Below, piece by piece: positions 56,239-64,000 of a stretch of DNA of 64,000 nt; the stretch's first letter is position 1; each line of letters opens with the position of its first letter. The notes below the pieces were generated by a model. That model had not been told where the DNA came from and made no database searches. It worked only from the letters and a program-made list of their open reading frames with translations. Source of the DNA: Pseudomonadales bacterium (GTDB lineage Bacteria > Pseudomonadota > Gammaproteobacteria > Pseudomonadales > Azotimanducaceae); the NCBI GenBank assembly GCA_028285415.1, contig JANQPF010000008.1, forward strand, positions 169,878 through 233,877. The letters run 5' to 3'. The position numbers were made by a program, and so were the translations under genes.

Positions 56239-57199
56239 AGAGCGCCAACGCGCGGAGCACGTTGTCCAGATGGACCTGGCCGAGGCCGGGGGGGATTTCG
56301 AGATTCGGCAGCCTGAGGCCAAACTCCCGTTCGCTGCGGGTCGCCTGTAACGCAAGCCCGGTCAGTCGGCTGAGCTTCTCTTCCGTGCCGCCCGCGAGCG
56401 TATCGAAATCGAAAATGAGCCGCGGTTCGACGTAGCTTGCATAGCGTTTGACAACCACCTCGTCCGAGCGGGCGTACGAGCGCCACAAAATGTTCTTGAT
56501 CGGATCACCCGGCACGTATTCGCGTATGTCGACGAAGTCGTCGCTGCCGAGCGGGTCGATGAGCACGCCGTCGTCGCGGTGCTGGGACGACGCCTGGTTG
56601 CTGGGTGCGTCCTGAAAGATCGGCTGCGGATACACGAGCCCCCGCGCGCTGATGTCCACCCACGTCCAGGCGCGCAGCAGACCCAGCGGATAATAGGTTT
56701 CCACCAGAAGCCGACCCGGCCGCAGCCAGCCGCGCTTGTCCGCAACGACGTACAGCCTCACCACGTCGGCTTCTGTTTCGTAGATCTCCACCCACTGCTT
56801 GAAGCCTTCCGGCCAGCCGATCTGGATACCTTCACGGCCGCGCCCCTTGGGTCGGTCGACGCGCACCTCGAACTCAATGTCCTCACCAACGAACCCCGCA
56901 TGGGCCTCGGCCAGCTCAATGCTTAAACCCGAGAGATTGCGGAACGTATAAAGGATGGTGACGACAAACATGCTGCCAAGCAGAAAGGCAACGCCGTAGA
57001 CGAGGGAATTCTGGTAGTTGATTGCACCCAGAATCAGAATCGCTAACAGTCCGCCGAACGTAAAGCCGCTACGCGTCGGGAAGATGAAGATATTGGACTG
57101 GCTTAGCGTGATGCGCCTGCCAGGCGGGATACGGCGGTCCAGCCAGGCGCTGAAGCGCTTGCCGAAAATGGCGCGTTCCGGTTGAGTCGCAGCCTGCAT
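56219..57199 (-). CDS. DUF58 domain membrane protein
   Basis: 326 residues. Two adjacent N-terminal membrane helices (about 40-80: GFTFGGLLAILILGAINYQN and VYGVAFLLGSMFVV), then an immunoglobulin-like/vWA-type region with the DUF58 core DFVDIREYVPGDPIKNILWRSYARSDEVVVKRY in the middle (key residues REY, PGD, I.W, AR). The ATG at 57199 (MQAATQPERA) is chosen; the open frame upstream is in the moxR antisense-free overlap and lacks family features. Encoded between moxR and tgpA; likely a partner of the MoxR ATPase. Confidence 0.85.
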   Translation of the reverse strand: MQAATQPERAIFGKRFSAWLDRRIPPGRRITLSQSNIFIFPTRSGFTFGGLLAILILGAINYQNSLVYGVAFLLGSMFVVTILYTFRNLSGLSIELAEAHAGFVGEDIEFEVRVDRPKGRGREGIQIGWPEGFKQWVEIYETEADVVRLYVVADKRGWLRPGRLLVETYYPLGLLRAWTWVDISARGLVYPQPIFQDAPSNQASSQHRDDGVLIDPLGSDDFVDIREYVPGDPIKNILWRSYARSDEVVVKRYASYVEPRLIFDFDTLAGGTEEKLSRLTGLALQATRSEREFGLRLPNLEIPPGLGQVHLDNVLRALALYGIADR

Positions 57200-57218
57200 G
57201 CCGCCAGGTCTCAGCTGA

Positions 57219-58145
57219 TCAGGATACGACGTCGACGCTGCCGAGCAGACGCTGCGCGAGCGCACCGCCGCCATGTCCGGCAAAGTCGGCTGATTCCCGC
57301 AGGCGATGTTCCACCACGCTGGGCAGGACCGCCTGCACGTCTTCGGGCACCACGTGCGTGCGGTGATGCAGGAGTGCCCATGCTTTGGCACTCTGCAAGA
57401 GCGCCAGCGCACCGCGCGGTGACAGGCCGAACGCAAACTCGTTGCCCTGACGGGTAAACGCAATCAGACGCTGCACGTAGTCGACCAACGGCTCTGACAC
57501 TTTGATGGCTTCCACCGCGCCCTGCAGGCCGCGCAGCTGATCGAGATCAATGATCGGTTCGAGCTCGGCCACAATCTCACGGCGATCACCGGACAGCAGG
57601 AGCTCACGCTCCGCCGCGGGCTCCGGATAGCCAAGCTCGATGCGCATGAGAAATCGGTCGAGCTGGGATTCCGGCAGCGGGAAGGTGCCCGCCTGGGTGG
57701 ATGGATTCTGCGTGGCAATGACAAAAAACGGCTCAGGCAGCGGGCGCGACTCACCGTCGCTCGTCACCTGGCGCTCTTCCATGGCCTCCAGGAGCGCGCT
57801 CTGACTTTTGGGTGTCGCCCGGTTGATTTCATCCGCAAGCACCACCTGCGCAAAGAGCGGCCCTTCGACAAACCGAAAGGCATTGCTGTCTCTGTCGAAT
57901 ATTGTGGCGCCGATGATGTCCGACGGGAGCACGTCGGAGGTGAACTGTATCCGGTTGTATGACAACCCGAGGACCTGTGCGAGCGCATGGGAGAGCAGCG
58001 TTTTGCCCATGCCCGGGAGGTCTTCAATGAGCAGATGCCCACGGGCAAAAATACAGGCAAGCGCAAGCTTCACCTGCTGCTCCTTGCCGAGCAGCACGCG
58101 ATTCAAGGCCGCTTCCAGCGCCTCGATGTGTTCGCGGGCATGCAC
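57219..58145 (-). CDS. MoxR-family AAA+ ATPase
   Basis: About 308 residues (GTG at 58145); an ATG at 58220 would give 333 residues but overlaps purF by 56 bp. AAA+ motifs: Walker A LPGMGKT (DLPGMGKTLLSHAL), Walker B VVLADEINRATPKSQ, sensor 1 FFVIATQNPSTQ and arginine-containing FPLPESQLDRFLMRI. MoxR proteins act with DUF58/vWA proteins as chaperone-like assembly factors. First of a moxR-DUF58-tgpA unit directly behind purF. Confidence 0.88.
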   Translation of the reverse strand: MHAREHIEALEAALNRVLLGKEQQVKLALACIFARGHLLIEDLPGMGKTLLSHALAQVLGLSYNRIQFTSDVLPSDIIGATIFDRDSNAFRFVEGPLFAQVVLADEINRATPKSQSALLEAMEERQVTSDGESRPLPEPFFVIATQNPSTQAGTFPLPESQLDRFLMRIELGYPEPAAERELLLSGDRREIVAELEPIIDLDQLRGLQGAVEAIKVSEPLVDYVQRLIAFTRQGNEFAFGLSPRGALALLQSAKAWALLHHRTHVVPEDVQAVLPSVVEHRLRESADFAGHGGGALAQRLLGSVDVVS

Positions 58146-58164
58146 TTTGCCGCCCGGCAGTGCT

Positions 58165-59691
58165 TCAGGCGTGGTTGTGGAGCTCAAGGACGTTAGAGTC
58201 TGAGTGGAGTTCGGCGTCACGACGCTGCTTCATTTTATCGCTTCGTGCCAAGGATAACTGCTCTAGATAGTTGTCATCTATGTCACCAGTCACGTAATTA
58301 CCATCGAAGGTGGAGCACTCGAAATCGCTGACCGCGGGATTGCCTTCTCTGGCCGCCGCCTTCAGGTCGTCTATCTGCTGATAAATGAGCCGGTCTGCGC
58401 CGATGATCGCAGCCACCTCCTCATCGCTGCGCTGATGGGCGACAAACTCTTCTCTGGCCGGCATGTCGATACCGTAGACGTTCTGGTAACGCAGCGCAGG
58501 CGCGGCTGAGGCGATGTAGACCTTGCGCGCGCCGGCGTCGCGGGCCATCTGAATGATCTGCTTGATGGTGGTTCCGCGCACGATCGAATCGTCCACCAGT
58601 AGGACATTTTTGTCGCGGAATTCGAGCTCAATGGCGTTGAGTTTCTGACGCACGGATTTCCGCCGTTCACTTTGCCCGGGCATGATGAAGGTGCGTCCAA
58701 TGTATCGATTCTTGACGAAACCCTCGCGGAACTTGACGTTGAGCTGATGCGCCAGCGGCAAGGCTGCGGTGCGCCCGGTATCGGGTATCGGAATGACCAC
58801 GTCGATGTCGTGTTCGTGCTGGCTGTACTGATTCAGAATCTGCTGCGCCAACCGCTCACCCATCCTGAGGCGGCTTTTGTACACGGAGATATCGTCCATG
58901 ATCGAATCGGGGCGTGCGAAATAGACGTGCTCGAAGATGCACGGCACAAGGCGGGTGCCTTCGGCGCAGACCTGCCGATGCAGCTCGCCATCGTTTGTGA
59001 TGAACACCGCTTCGCCCGGCGCCAAGCTGCCAAGCAGCGTGAAACCCTGCAGATCCAGCGCCACCGACTCCGATGCAATCATGTAGTCGGTGCCGGCTTC
59101 GGTCTGACGTTCGCCGTAGACCAGCGGGCGGATGCCATACGGGTCGCGGAAGCCGAGCACGCCTGAGCCGATGATCATGGCTACAGCCGCGTAGGCACCG
59201 CGGCAGCGTTTGTGCACACCCTCGACCGCTTTGAAAATTTCCGCGGGCGACGGATTGAAAGCGCGCTGCAGCTGCAACTCGTGCGCAAGGACGTTCAGCA
59301 GCACTTCGGAGTCGCTTTCGGTATTGATGTGGCGCAGATCCTCGGCGAAGAGGTCTGCCTTCAGCTCCTCTGCGTTGGTGAGATTGCCGTTGTGCGCAAG
59401 CGTAATGCCATACGGGGAATTGACGTACATGGGCTGCGACTCGGCTGAGCTTGCCGTGCCGGCGGTGGGGTAGCGGACGTGGCCTATGCCGGCGGTGCCG
59501 ACCAGACGCTGCATGTGCTCCTGACGGAAAACGTCGCGCACGAGGCCATTGCTTTTACGCAGATGCAGCCGTTGACCGTCGCTTGTCACCATGCCCGCCG
59601 CGTCCTGGCCGCGGTGCTGCAGCACCGTCAGCGCGTCGTAGATCTCCTGGTTGACCTGGTCCCGGGAGACGATCCCGACAATTCCGCACAT
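58165..59691 (-). CDS. purF: Amidophosphoribosyltransferase
   Basis: 508 residues (E. coli 505). Commits PRPP and glutamine to purine synthesis. The N-terminal nucleophile is Cys2 (MCGIVGIVSRD), the glutaminase domain carries RYPTAGTASSAESQP and AHNGNLTN, and the PRPP loop is VLLVDDSIVRGTT. No propeptide, as in E. coli. It follows cvpA by 60 bp in the conserved dedD-cvpA-purF order. Confidence 0.96.
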   Translation of the reverse strand: MCGIVGIVSRDQVNQEIYDALTVLQHRGQDAAGMVTSDGQRLHLRKSNGLVRDVFRQEHMQRLVGTAGIGHVRYPTAGTASSAESQPMYVNSPYGITLAHNGNLTNAEELKADLFAEDLRHINTESDSEVLLNVLAHELQLQRAFNPSPAEIFKAVEGVHKRCRGAYAAVAMIIGSGVLGFRDPYGIRPLVYGERQTEAGTDYMIASESVALDLQGFTLLGSLAPGEAVFITNDGELHRQVCAEGTRLVPCIFEHVYFARPDSIMDDISVYKSRLRMGERLAQQILNQYSQHEHDIDVVIPIPDTGRTAALPLAHQLNVKFREGFVKNRYIGRTFIMPGQSERRKSVRQKLNAIELEFRDKNVLLVDDSIVRGTTIKQIIQMARDAGARKVYIASAAPALRYQNVYGIDMPAREEFVAHQRSDEEVAAIIGADRLIYQQIDDLKAAAREGNPAVSDFECSTFDGNYVTGDIDDNYLEQLSLARSDKMKQRRDAELHSDSNVLELHNHA

Positions 59692-59751
59692 GCTCTACGA
59701 GCCTCCCGTATTCATTGCCTGGCGAACCACTGAAAGACGCAGCGGAGTATT

Positions 59752-60252
59752 CTAAACACTTGGCGCTTCCCTGACGATGTCCCGCGCGCGGCCGAGCAGC
59801 TCCCGCACGTCATCCTCGAATGCCAGCAATTCGCCCTGCAGGACCGACGCTTGCCACCAGGCGGTCTCACCGGCAATTTCCCGGAGACCGATGAGCAGCA
59901 CCACACAGACCAGCAGCCCCCTGGCGCTGCCGAAAAGTAAGCCGAGAAAGCGGTCGGTGCCGCTCAAACCGGTGGTGGCAATCAGCTGGGCGACGAGCCA
60001 TTGCACCACGGCAGCAAGAATCAGCGTGCCGATAAAGAGCACCGCAAACCCGATGACGGTGCGCACTGAGATCGAACCCCACGTGTCTGGCATCTGCTCA
60101 GCCAGCACCGAGGAGAAATAGATGGCCACGACAAACGCCACCGCCCAGGAGATCAGCGACAGCAGCTCTTTGACCAGCCCGCGCACAAGTCCTATGGCCG
60201 CGGACAGCAGCACCAGGGTGACGATCACAATGTCGAGGACAGCCACATCCAT
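59752..60252 (-). CDS. cvpA: CvpA family inner-membrane protein
   Basis: 166 residues with four predicted membrane helices (about 5-23, 29-46, 62-85, 101-121) and the family segment LVRGLVKELLSLISWAVAF. CvpA is needed for colicin V production in E. coli and for bile/membrane stress tolerance in others; the mechanism is unclear. The start overlaps the dedD stop (TGATG), and purF follows. Confidence 0.9.
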   Translation of the reverse strand: MDVAVLDIVIVTLVLLSAAIGLVRGLVKELLSLISWAVAFVVAIYFSSVLAEQMPDTWGSISVRTVIGFAVLFIGTLILAAVVQWLVAQLIATTGLSGTDRFLGLLFGSARGLLVCVVLLIGLREIAGETAWWQASVLQGELLAFEDDVRELLGRARDIVREAPSV

Positions 60253-60782
60253 CAGGGCGTCATTTCCACGACGCGCGGATTGACGGCATAAGCTGACGCG
60301 ATGGCATCCTGGGCCGCATTGGCGTCCGCAACGCTCAGGTACGGACCTACGGCCACCCGATGCATGATCTCGTCATCGTCGGTACGCACGGAAGAGACAT
60401 ACGCTTCGTAACCCCCCTCGCGCAGGCGTTCGCGGAAGGACCTCGCGTTGTCGACACTGGCAAAGGCTGCCGCCTGCACGGCCCAGACGGTGGCATCCGC
60501 GCCGGGGGTCTCCAGCACCGGCTCGCCGATGCGGGTGCCCGTTTCCGTGCTGAAACCTTCTTCATCTACTTCGGCTGCCAGCGCGGTTGTCCGCTCAACG
60601 ACGTCGGAGGTCGGGACAATGTCTTCGAATTCGGGAAGCTCGGGGGCTGGCTCTGAGGTCGACGCAGGCGGTGCCACAGGGGCGGGCTGTCCCGCACCAT
60701 CAAACAGCATCGGCAGAAAGATGACTGCCAGCGCCAGCAGAAACAGGGAGCCGGTAACCCGGTATCGCGTACGTTCCTGCAT
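60252..60782 (-). CDS. dedD: DedD-like SPOR-domain cell-division protein
   Basis: 176 residues: short cytosolic start, one membrane helix (about 9-28), a Pro/Ala/Glu-rich periplasmic linker and a C-terminal SPOR domain (about 100-175, VWAVQAAAFASVDNARSFRERL to NPRVVEMTP) that binds denuded septal peptidoglycan. The ATG at 60782 (MQERTRYR) is preferred to one at 60812. It sits between folC and cvpA as in E. coli. Confidence 0.9.
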   Translation of the reverse strand: MQERTRYRVTGSLFLLALAVIFLPMLFDGAGQPAPVAPPASTSEPAPELPEFEDIVPTSDVVERTTALAAEVDEEGFSTETGTRIGEPVLETPGADATVWAVQAAAFASVDNARSFRERLREGGYEAYVSSVRTDDDEIMHRVAVGPYLSVADANAAQDAIASAYAVNPRVVEMTP

Positions 60783-60815
60783 GCTCAAAACCGCGCCGGC
60801 ACCGCAGTGCACACA

Positions 60816-62051
60816 TTACGTCTCAAGAACTGAACCAAAGTGTTCGATGACATCAAATGAGCCGAGCAGAAGGATAACATCCCCGGCTCGAGTTGCCGAC
60901 CGCACGGCATCAACCAGTTCTTCCCACTCTACGGTCTGCGCGGTGCCGTCCAGCGCCCCGGCGAGGTCCTGCGCCTCAAAACCCCGCTCGCCGCGGGTTG
61001 ATACGACCCACCAGGGCGCATCAACGTGACGCTTGAGCGCGGCCTGCACCGCTGCATGACGTTTGTCGCGGAACATGCCGCAGACCACGAGCGCAGGCGC
61101 AAGTCCGCGACGGGCCAGCTGCGCGGCAAGGAACTCGGCGCCTGCCGGGTTGTGCGCAACGTCCAGTATCCAGCGGCGGTCGTCGAGCATCACCTCCTGC
61201 ATCCGTCCGGGCAGCCACGCGCTCGCATTAGCGGCATCCAGATGCTCGCCGCTCATATTCAACACGTCATCCAACGCGCTGACCGCATGCCAGGCGAGCG
61301 CAACATTTTCCGGAGCCAGGGCTCGCAGCGGGAGCCTGCGCGTAGTCGTGTCATGGGCCGAGTCGAGCTGCCAGCACCCATTTGCGGAATCCACAACCAC
61401 GTCGAAATCCACGCCGGCAATCAGCGGCTCGAGGCTGAGCTCACGACAGGCCCGCATGACGGAGGCAGGCATGTCCCGCCCCAGCACAACCGTCTGCCCG
61501 GTCCTCAATATCCCGGCTTTTTCCGCACCGATGCTGTCGAGATCGCTGCCCAGAAACTGCTCGTGGTCGCGTCCGATGCTGGTGATGACGGCCACGTCGG
61601 CGTCAATGACGTTAAACGCATCGAGCCGCCCGCCGAGCCCGATCTCGAGCAGCGCCACGTCTACGTGGGCCTGTTTGAACGACCAGAGCGCTGCGAGCGC
61701 CGCGTATTCGAAATACGTGAGGGGCGTGTCATCGCGGACTTCCTCGACGGCGCTGAACGCCGTGCAGATCGCCTCGTCAGTAAGCTGAGCGCCATCAATC
61801 CGGATACGTTCGTTGAACTGATGCACGTGAGGAGAAAACGTTGCGCCGACGCTCACCCCTGCATGACACAGGAGCTGCTCAGCGGTTGCGACCGTGGAAC
61901 CTTTGCCGTTCGTGCCCGCTACCGTGATGACCCGGGGAGCCGGCTGCGACAGAGCCAGGCGCTCGACCATTGTGCGCATGCGGTCGAGACCAAACTCCAT
62001 CGACCGCCATTCGTTGCCGATGTAGTCGAGCCAGCTTTCGAGGTTCTGCAT
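60816..62051 (-). CDS. folC: Bifunctional dihydrofolate synthase/folylpolyglutamate synthase
   Basis: 411-residue Mur-ligase-type enzyme adding glutamate to dihydropteroate and folates. ATP loop VAGTNGKGSTVA (about 45-56), FEYAALAALWSFKQ, LLEIGLGGRLDAFNV, and the late DVAHNPAGAEFLA. E. coli FolC has 422 residues. Its ATG overlaps the trpA stop by one base (TGATG), so it is translated behind trpA; accD, which often lies between trpA and folC, is absent. Confidence 0.95.
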   Translation of the reverse strand: MQNLESWLDYIGNEWRSMEFGLDRMRTMVERLALSQPAPRVITVAGTNGKGSTVATAEQLLCHAGVSVGATFSPHVHQFNERIRIDGAQLTDEAICTAFSAVEEVRDDTPLTYFEYAALAALWSFKQAHVDVALLEIGLGGRLDAFNVIDADVAVITSIGRDHEQFLGSDLDSIGAEKAGILRTGQTVVLGRDMPASVMRACRELSLEPLIAGVDFDVVVDSANGCWQLDSAHDTTTRRLPLRALAPENVALAWHAVSALDDVLNMSGEHLDAANASAWLPGRMQEVMLDDRRWILDVAHNPAGAEFLAAQLARRGLAPALVVCGMFRDKRHAAVQAALKRHVDAPWWVVSTRGERGFEAQDLAGALDGTAQTVEWEELVDAVRSATRAGDVILLLGSFDVIEHFGSVLET

Positions 62052-62848
62052 CAGGCGGGCTGATCGATCCCGCTGCGCAGGTCCTGCGCGGCGGCGGTGA
62101 GCGCCGCTGCCGCGGCTGATGGATCGTCCGCGTTCTGTGCCATGAGGCTGACGAGCGCCGAGCCCACGACCACGCCGTCCGCATGTGCACCGATGCGCTG
62201 AGCAGTCGCGGCATCCTTGATGCCGAAGCCGACGCAGATGGGTAGATCCGTCATCGCCTTGAGCGCTTCAATGCGCGCGCCTACCTCGTCAGCAACCAGA
62301 TGATCGGCGCCGGTGATGCCTTTCAGCGAGACGTAATAAACAAATCCGCTCGCCTGACCCAGGATGGTCCGGGCACGGGCGTCCGTGGTCGTTGGCGCGA
62401 CGAGGAAAATGAGGTCCACGTTGTGCTCAGCAAGCTCCGCGCGGATCGACGTTGCCGCTTCCGGCGGCAGGTTCACCATGATCAGACCATCTACGCCGAC
62501 TTCCTGCGCGCGTGCCGCAAAGTCCGGCATGGCAAGGATAGAATTGAGGTAGCCCATCAATACGATTGGCGTTTCCGGATCGTCGCGACGGAACTCCGCA
62601 ATCATGTCGAGCACCGCGCGCAGGGTCACGCCGTTCGCCAGCGCTCGCTCGCTCGAAGCCTGGATGGTGGGGCCTTCCGCTTCCGGATCCGAGAACGGTA
62701 CCCCCACTTCCAGGATGTCTGCACCACCGGCTACGAGCGCGTGTAACGCTGGGACGGTATGGGCAAGCGTGGGATCTCCCGCTGTAATGAAGCTCACGAG
62801 CGCCTTGCGCGGCGCCATTTCTTCAAAGCGTTTCTGCAGGCGGCTCAT
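62051..62848 (-). CDS. trpA: Tryptophan synthase alpha subunit
   Basis: 265-residue TIM barrel that cleaves indole-3-glycerol phosphate. The catalytic Glu47 is in [11 protein letters not shown]; the second catalytic carboxylate, Asp60 in Salmonella (LADGP), is Glu58 here (EAEGP). Phosphate-binding loops are seen in GITGADHL and [13 protein letters not shown]. Starts within the trpB stop (ATGA at 62845-62848), the usual coupling for the two subunits. Confidence 0.95.
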   Translation of the reverse strand: MSRLQKRFEEMAPRKALVSFITAGDPTLAHTVPALHALVAGGADILEVGVPFSDPEAEGPTIQASSERALANGVTLRAVLDMIAEFRRDDPETPIVLMGYLNSILAMPDFAARAQEVGVDGLIMVNLPPEAATSIRAELAEHNVDLIFLVAPTTTDARARTILGQASGFVYYVSLKGITGADHLVADEVGARIEALKAMTDLPICVGFGIKDAATAQRIGAHADGVVVGSALVSLMAQNADDPSAAAAALTAAAQDLRSGIDQPA

Positions 62849-64000
62849 GTCAGGTCTATGTTGTCGATTTTGGCTATGGTGTTGATGTCCTTGTCACCAC
62901 GGCCGGAAAGATTGACCAGGATAATCTGGTTTTTGTCCATCTTCGGTGCGTTGGCAACCACCCAGGCAACCGCGTGGCTCGATTCGAGCGCAGCAAGAAT
63001 GCCTTCCGTACGATTCAGCATGCGGAAAGCTGCCATGGTTTCCTCGTCGGTTGCGCTGTCATAGCGGGCGCGTCCGATGTCTTTGAGATAGGAGTGCTCG
63101 GGCCCGACGCCCGGGTAGTCGAGCCCCGCGGAGATGGAATGAGTCGGTTGGATCTGCCCATCCTCATCCGCCATCAGGTAGGTGCGGTTGCCATGCAATA
63201 CTCCGACGCGTCCGTCGTTGAGCGGTGCTGCATGCTCGCCCGTGTTGATCCCGCGTCCCGCAGCTTCGACTCCGACCAGATCGACATCCACATCGTCGAT
63301 GAACGGGTAGAAGAGCCCCATGGCGTTGGAACCGCCGCCAACACAGGCAACGGCGACGTCGGGCAGCCGCCCTTCCCGCTCGAGCATCTGCGCACGCGCC
63401 TCCTGACCGATAACCGAAGCGAAATCACGCACCAGCATCGGAAACGGGTGGGGACCCGCAACCGTGCCAATGATGTAGTGCGTGTTGTCGACGTTGGTCA
63501 CCCAGTCACGCATGGCTTCGTTCAGCGCGTCTTTCAACGTACGGGTTCCCGAGTGCACGGGAATCACATTCGCGCCGAGGAGCTTCATACGGTAGACGTT
63601 CAGGCTTTGGCGCTCTACGTCCTCTGCACCCATGTAGACGTCACACTCCAGGCCCAGGCGGGCCGCAACGGTTGCCGTAGCCACGCCATGCTGTCCCGCA
63701 CCAGTCTCCGCAATGACCCGCGGCTTGCCCATACGCTTGGCCAGCAGCGCCTGTCCAATGGTGTTGCAGACCTTGTGCGCCCCGGTGTGATTGAGATCTT
63801 CGCGTTTGAGATACACCTTCGCACCGCCGAGCTCTGCGGTGAGGCGTTCGGCAAAATAGAGTGGCGTCGGCCGCCCTACATAGTTTGTCAGATCGTCGTG
63901 CAGCTCACGCTGAAACTCCGGGTCCTGCCTGGCGGTATCGTAAAGTTCGGCAAGCTGGTCTAACGCGTGGGTCAGCGTCTCGGCGACGTAGCGGCCTCCG
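62845..64000 (-). CDS. trpB: Tryptophan synthase beta subunit (5' end outside window)
   Basis: About 385 residues visible; the N-terminus lies beyond base 64000, where the frame continues as [16 protein letters not shown], the normal TrpB start region. The PLP lysine is in [11 protein letters not shown], the phosphate-binding loop is [12 protein letters not shown], and [11 protein letters not shown] is present. It forms the alpha2beta2 complex with TrpA and makes Trp from indole and serine. A GTG inside the gene (63816) is not the start. Confidence 0.95.
   Translation of the reverse strand, partial: GGRYVAETLTHALDQLAELYDTARQDPEFQRELHDDLTNYVGRPTPLYFAERLTAELGGAKVYLKREDLNHTGAHKVCNTIGQALLAKRMGKPRVIAETGAGQHGVATATVAARLGLECDVYMGAEDVERQSLNVYRMKLLGANVIPVHSGTRTLKDALNEAMRDWVTNVDNTHYIIGTVAGPHPFPMLVRDFASVIGQEARAQMLEREGRLPDVAVACVGGGSNAMGLFYPFIDDVDVDLVGVEAAGRGINTGEHAAPLNDGRVGVLHGNRTYLMADEDGQIQPTHSISAGLDYPGVGPEHSYLKDIGRARYDSATDEETMAAFRMLNRTEGILAALESSHAVAWVVANAPKMDKNQIILVNLSGRGDKDINTIAKIDNIDLT

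Overview
The window is a gene-dense, GC-rich chromosomal segment of a gammaproteobacterium. The evidence is gene order: aat-bpt-infA | clpA-clpS | cspD at the left end, tig-clpP-clpX-lon-hupB-ppiD beside folD and a Pro/Arg/His tRNA set in the middle, and trpBA-folC-dedD-cvpA-purF at the right end. These are conserved gammaproteobacterial neighbourhoods. The exact family cannot be fixed by eye. No IS element, prophage or CRISPR array was seen.

Layout. 1-5.8 kb: protein-quality control and translation genes (aat end, bpt, infA, clpA, clpS, cspD) and a moaCDE molybdopterin operon. 5.9-12.4 kb: mnmA-purB-GNAT fusion, thrH, cysB, a 5'-nucleotidase and a YdcH-like protein. 12.4-15.3 kb: a DnaJ-domain membrane protein, a PilZ protein, and rimO followed by a 48-residue membrane protein and a TerB-like protein, with two different tandem-repeat arrays at gene ends. 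15.4-21.1 kb: an AddB-like/AddA-like repair nuclease-helicase pair. 21.1-23.1 kb: DAHP synthase behind an aromatic leader peptide and terminator, then nfuA behind a near-perfect IscR-type palindrome. 23.2-29.4 kb: metH, a small membrane protein, sulfite/nitrite reductase and a DUF934 partner. 29.4-41.4 kb: cation antiporters (CPA2 and NhaB), acuI, sohB, an SCP2 protein, nudC, dnaQ-rnhA-methyltransferase, mltD and ppiD. 41.6-48.4 kb: hupB, lon, clpX, clpP, tig and tRNA-His. 48.4-51.0 kb: a small accessory patch (SpoIIAA-like protein, a lipoprotein hydrolase that has lost its nucleophile, a small hypothetical, a GNAT fragment). 51.0-51.4 kb: tRNA-Arg(UCU) interrupted by a group I intron, and tRNA-Pro(UGG). 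51.6-64 kb: folD, lpxH, miaE, DUF1289, tgpA-DUF58-moxR, purF, cvpA, dedD, folC, trpA and a 5'-truncated trpB.

Most notable. First, a 287-nt group I intron lies in the anticodon loop of tRNA-Arg(UCU); both splice sites, a 3-bp guide pairing, P7, P8 and P9 can be read directly and the core resembles the Azoarcus tRNA-Ile intron. Second, a 16-codon leader peptide (MRAEFCWQGFFSYFYG) carrying Phe, Tyr and Trp codons, followed by a strong terminator, sits in front of DAHP synthase, which suggests attenuation sensing all three aromatic amino acids. Third, a palindrome matching the type 1 IscR site overlaps the nfuA promoter.

How the genes work together. The Clp/Lon/trigger factor/PpiD/HU genes form a proteostasis group. 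cysB, sulfite reductase, DUF934 and metH serve sulfur assimilation and methionine synthesis. aroG and trpBA serve aromatic synthesis. purB, purF, folD and folC link purine and one-carbon metabolism. Genes are packed tightly: most convergent pairs are separated by fewer than 20 bp or overlap, and many same-strand genes overlap by 1-8 bases.
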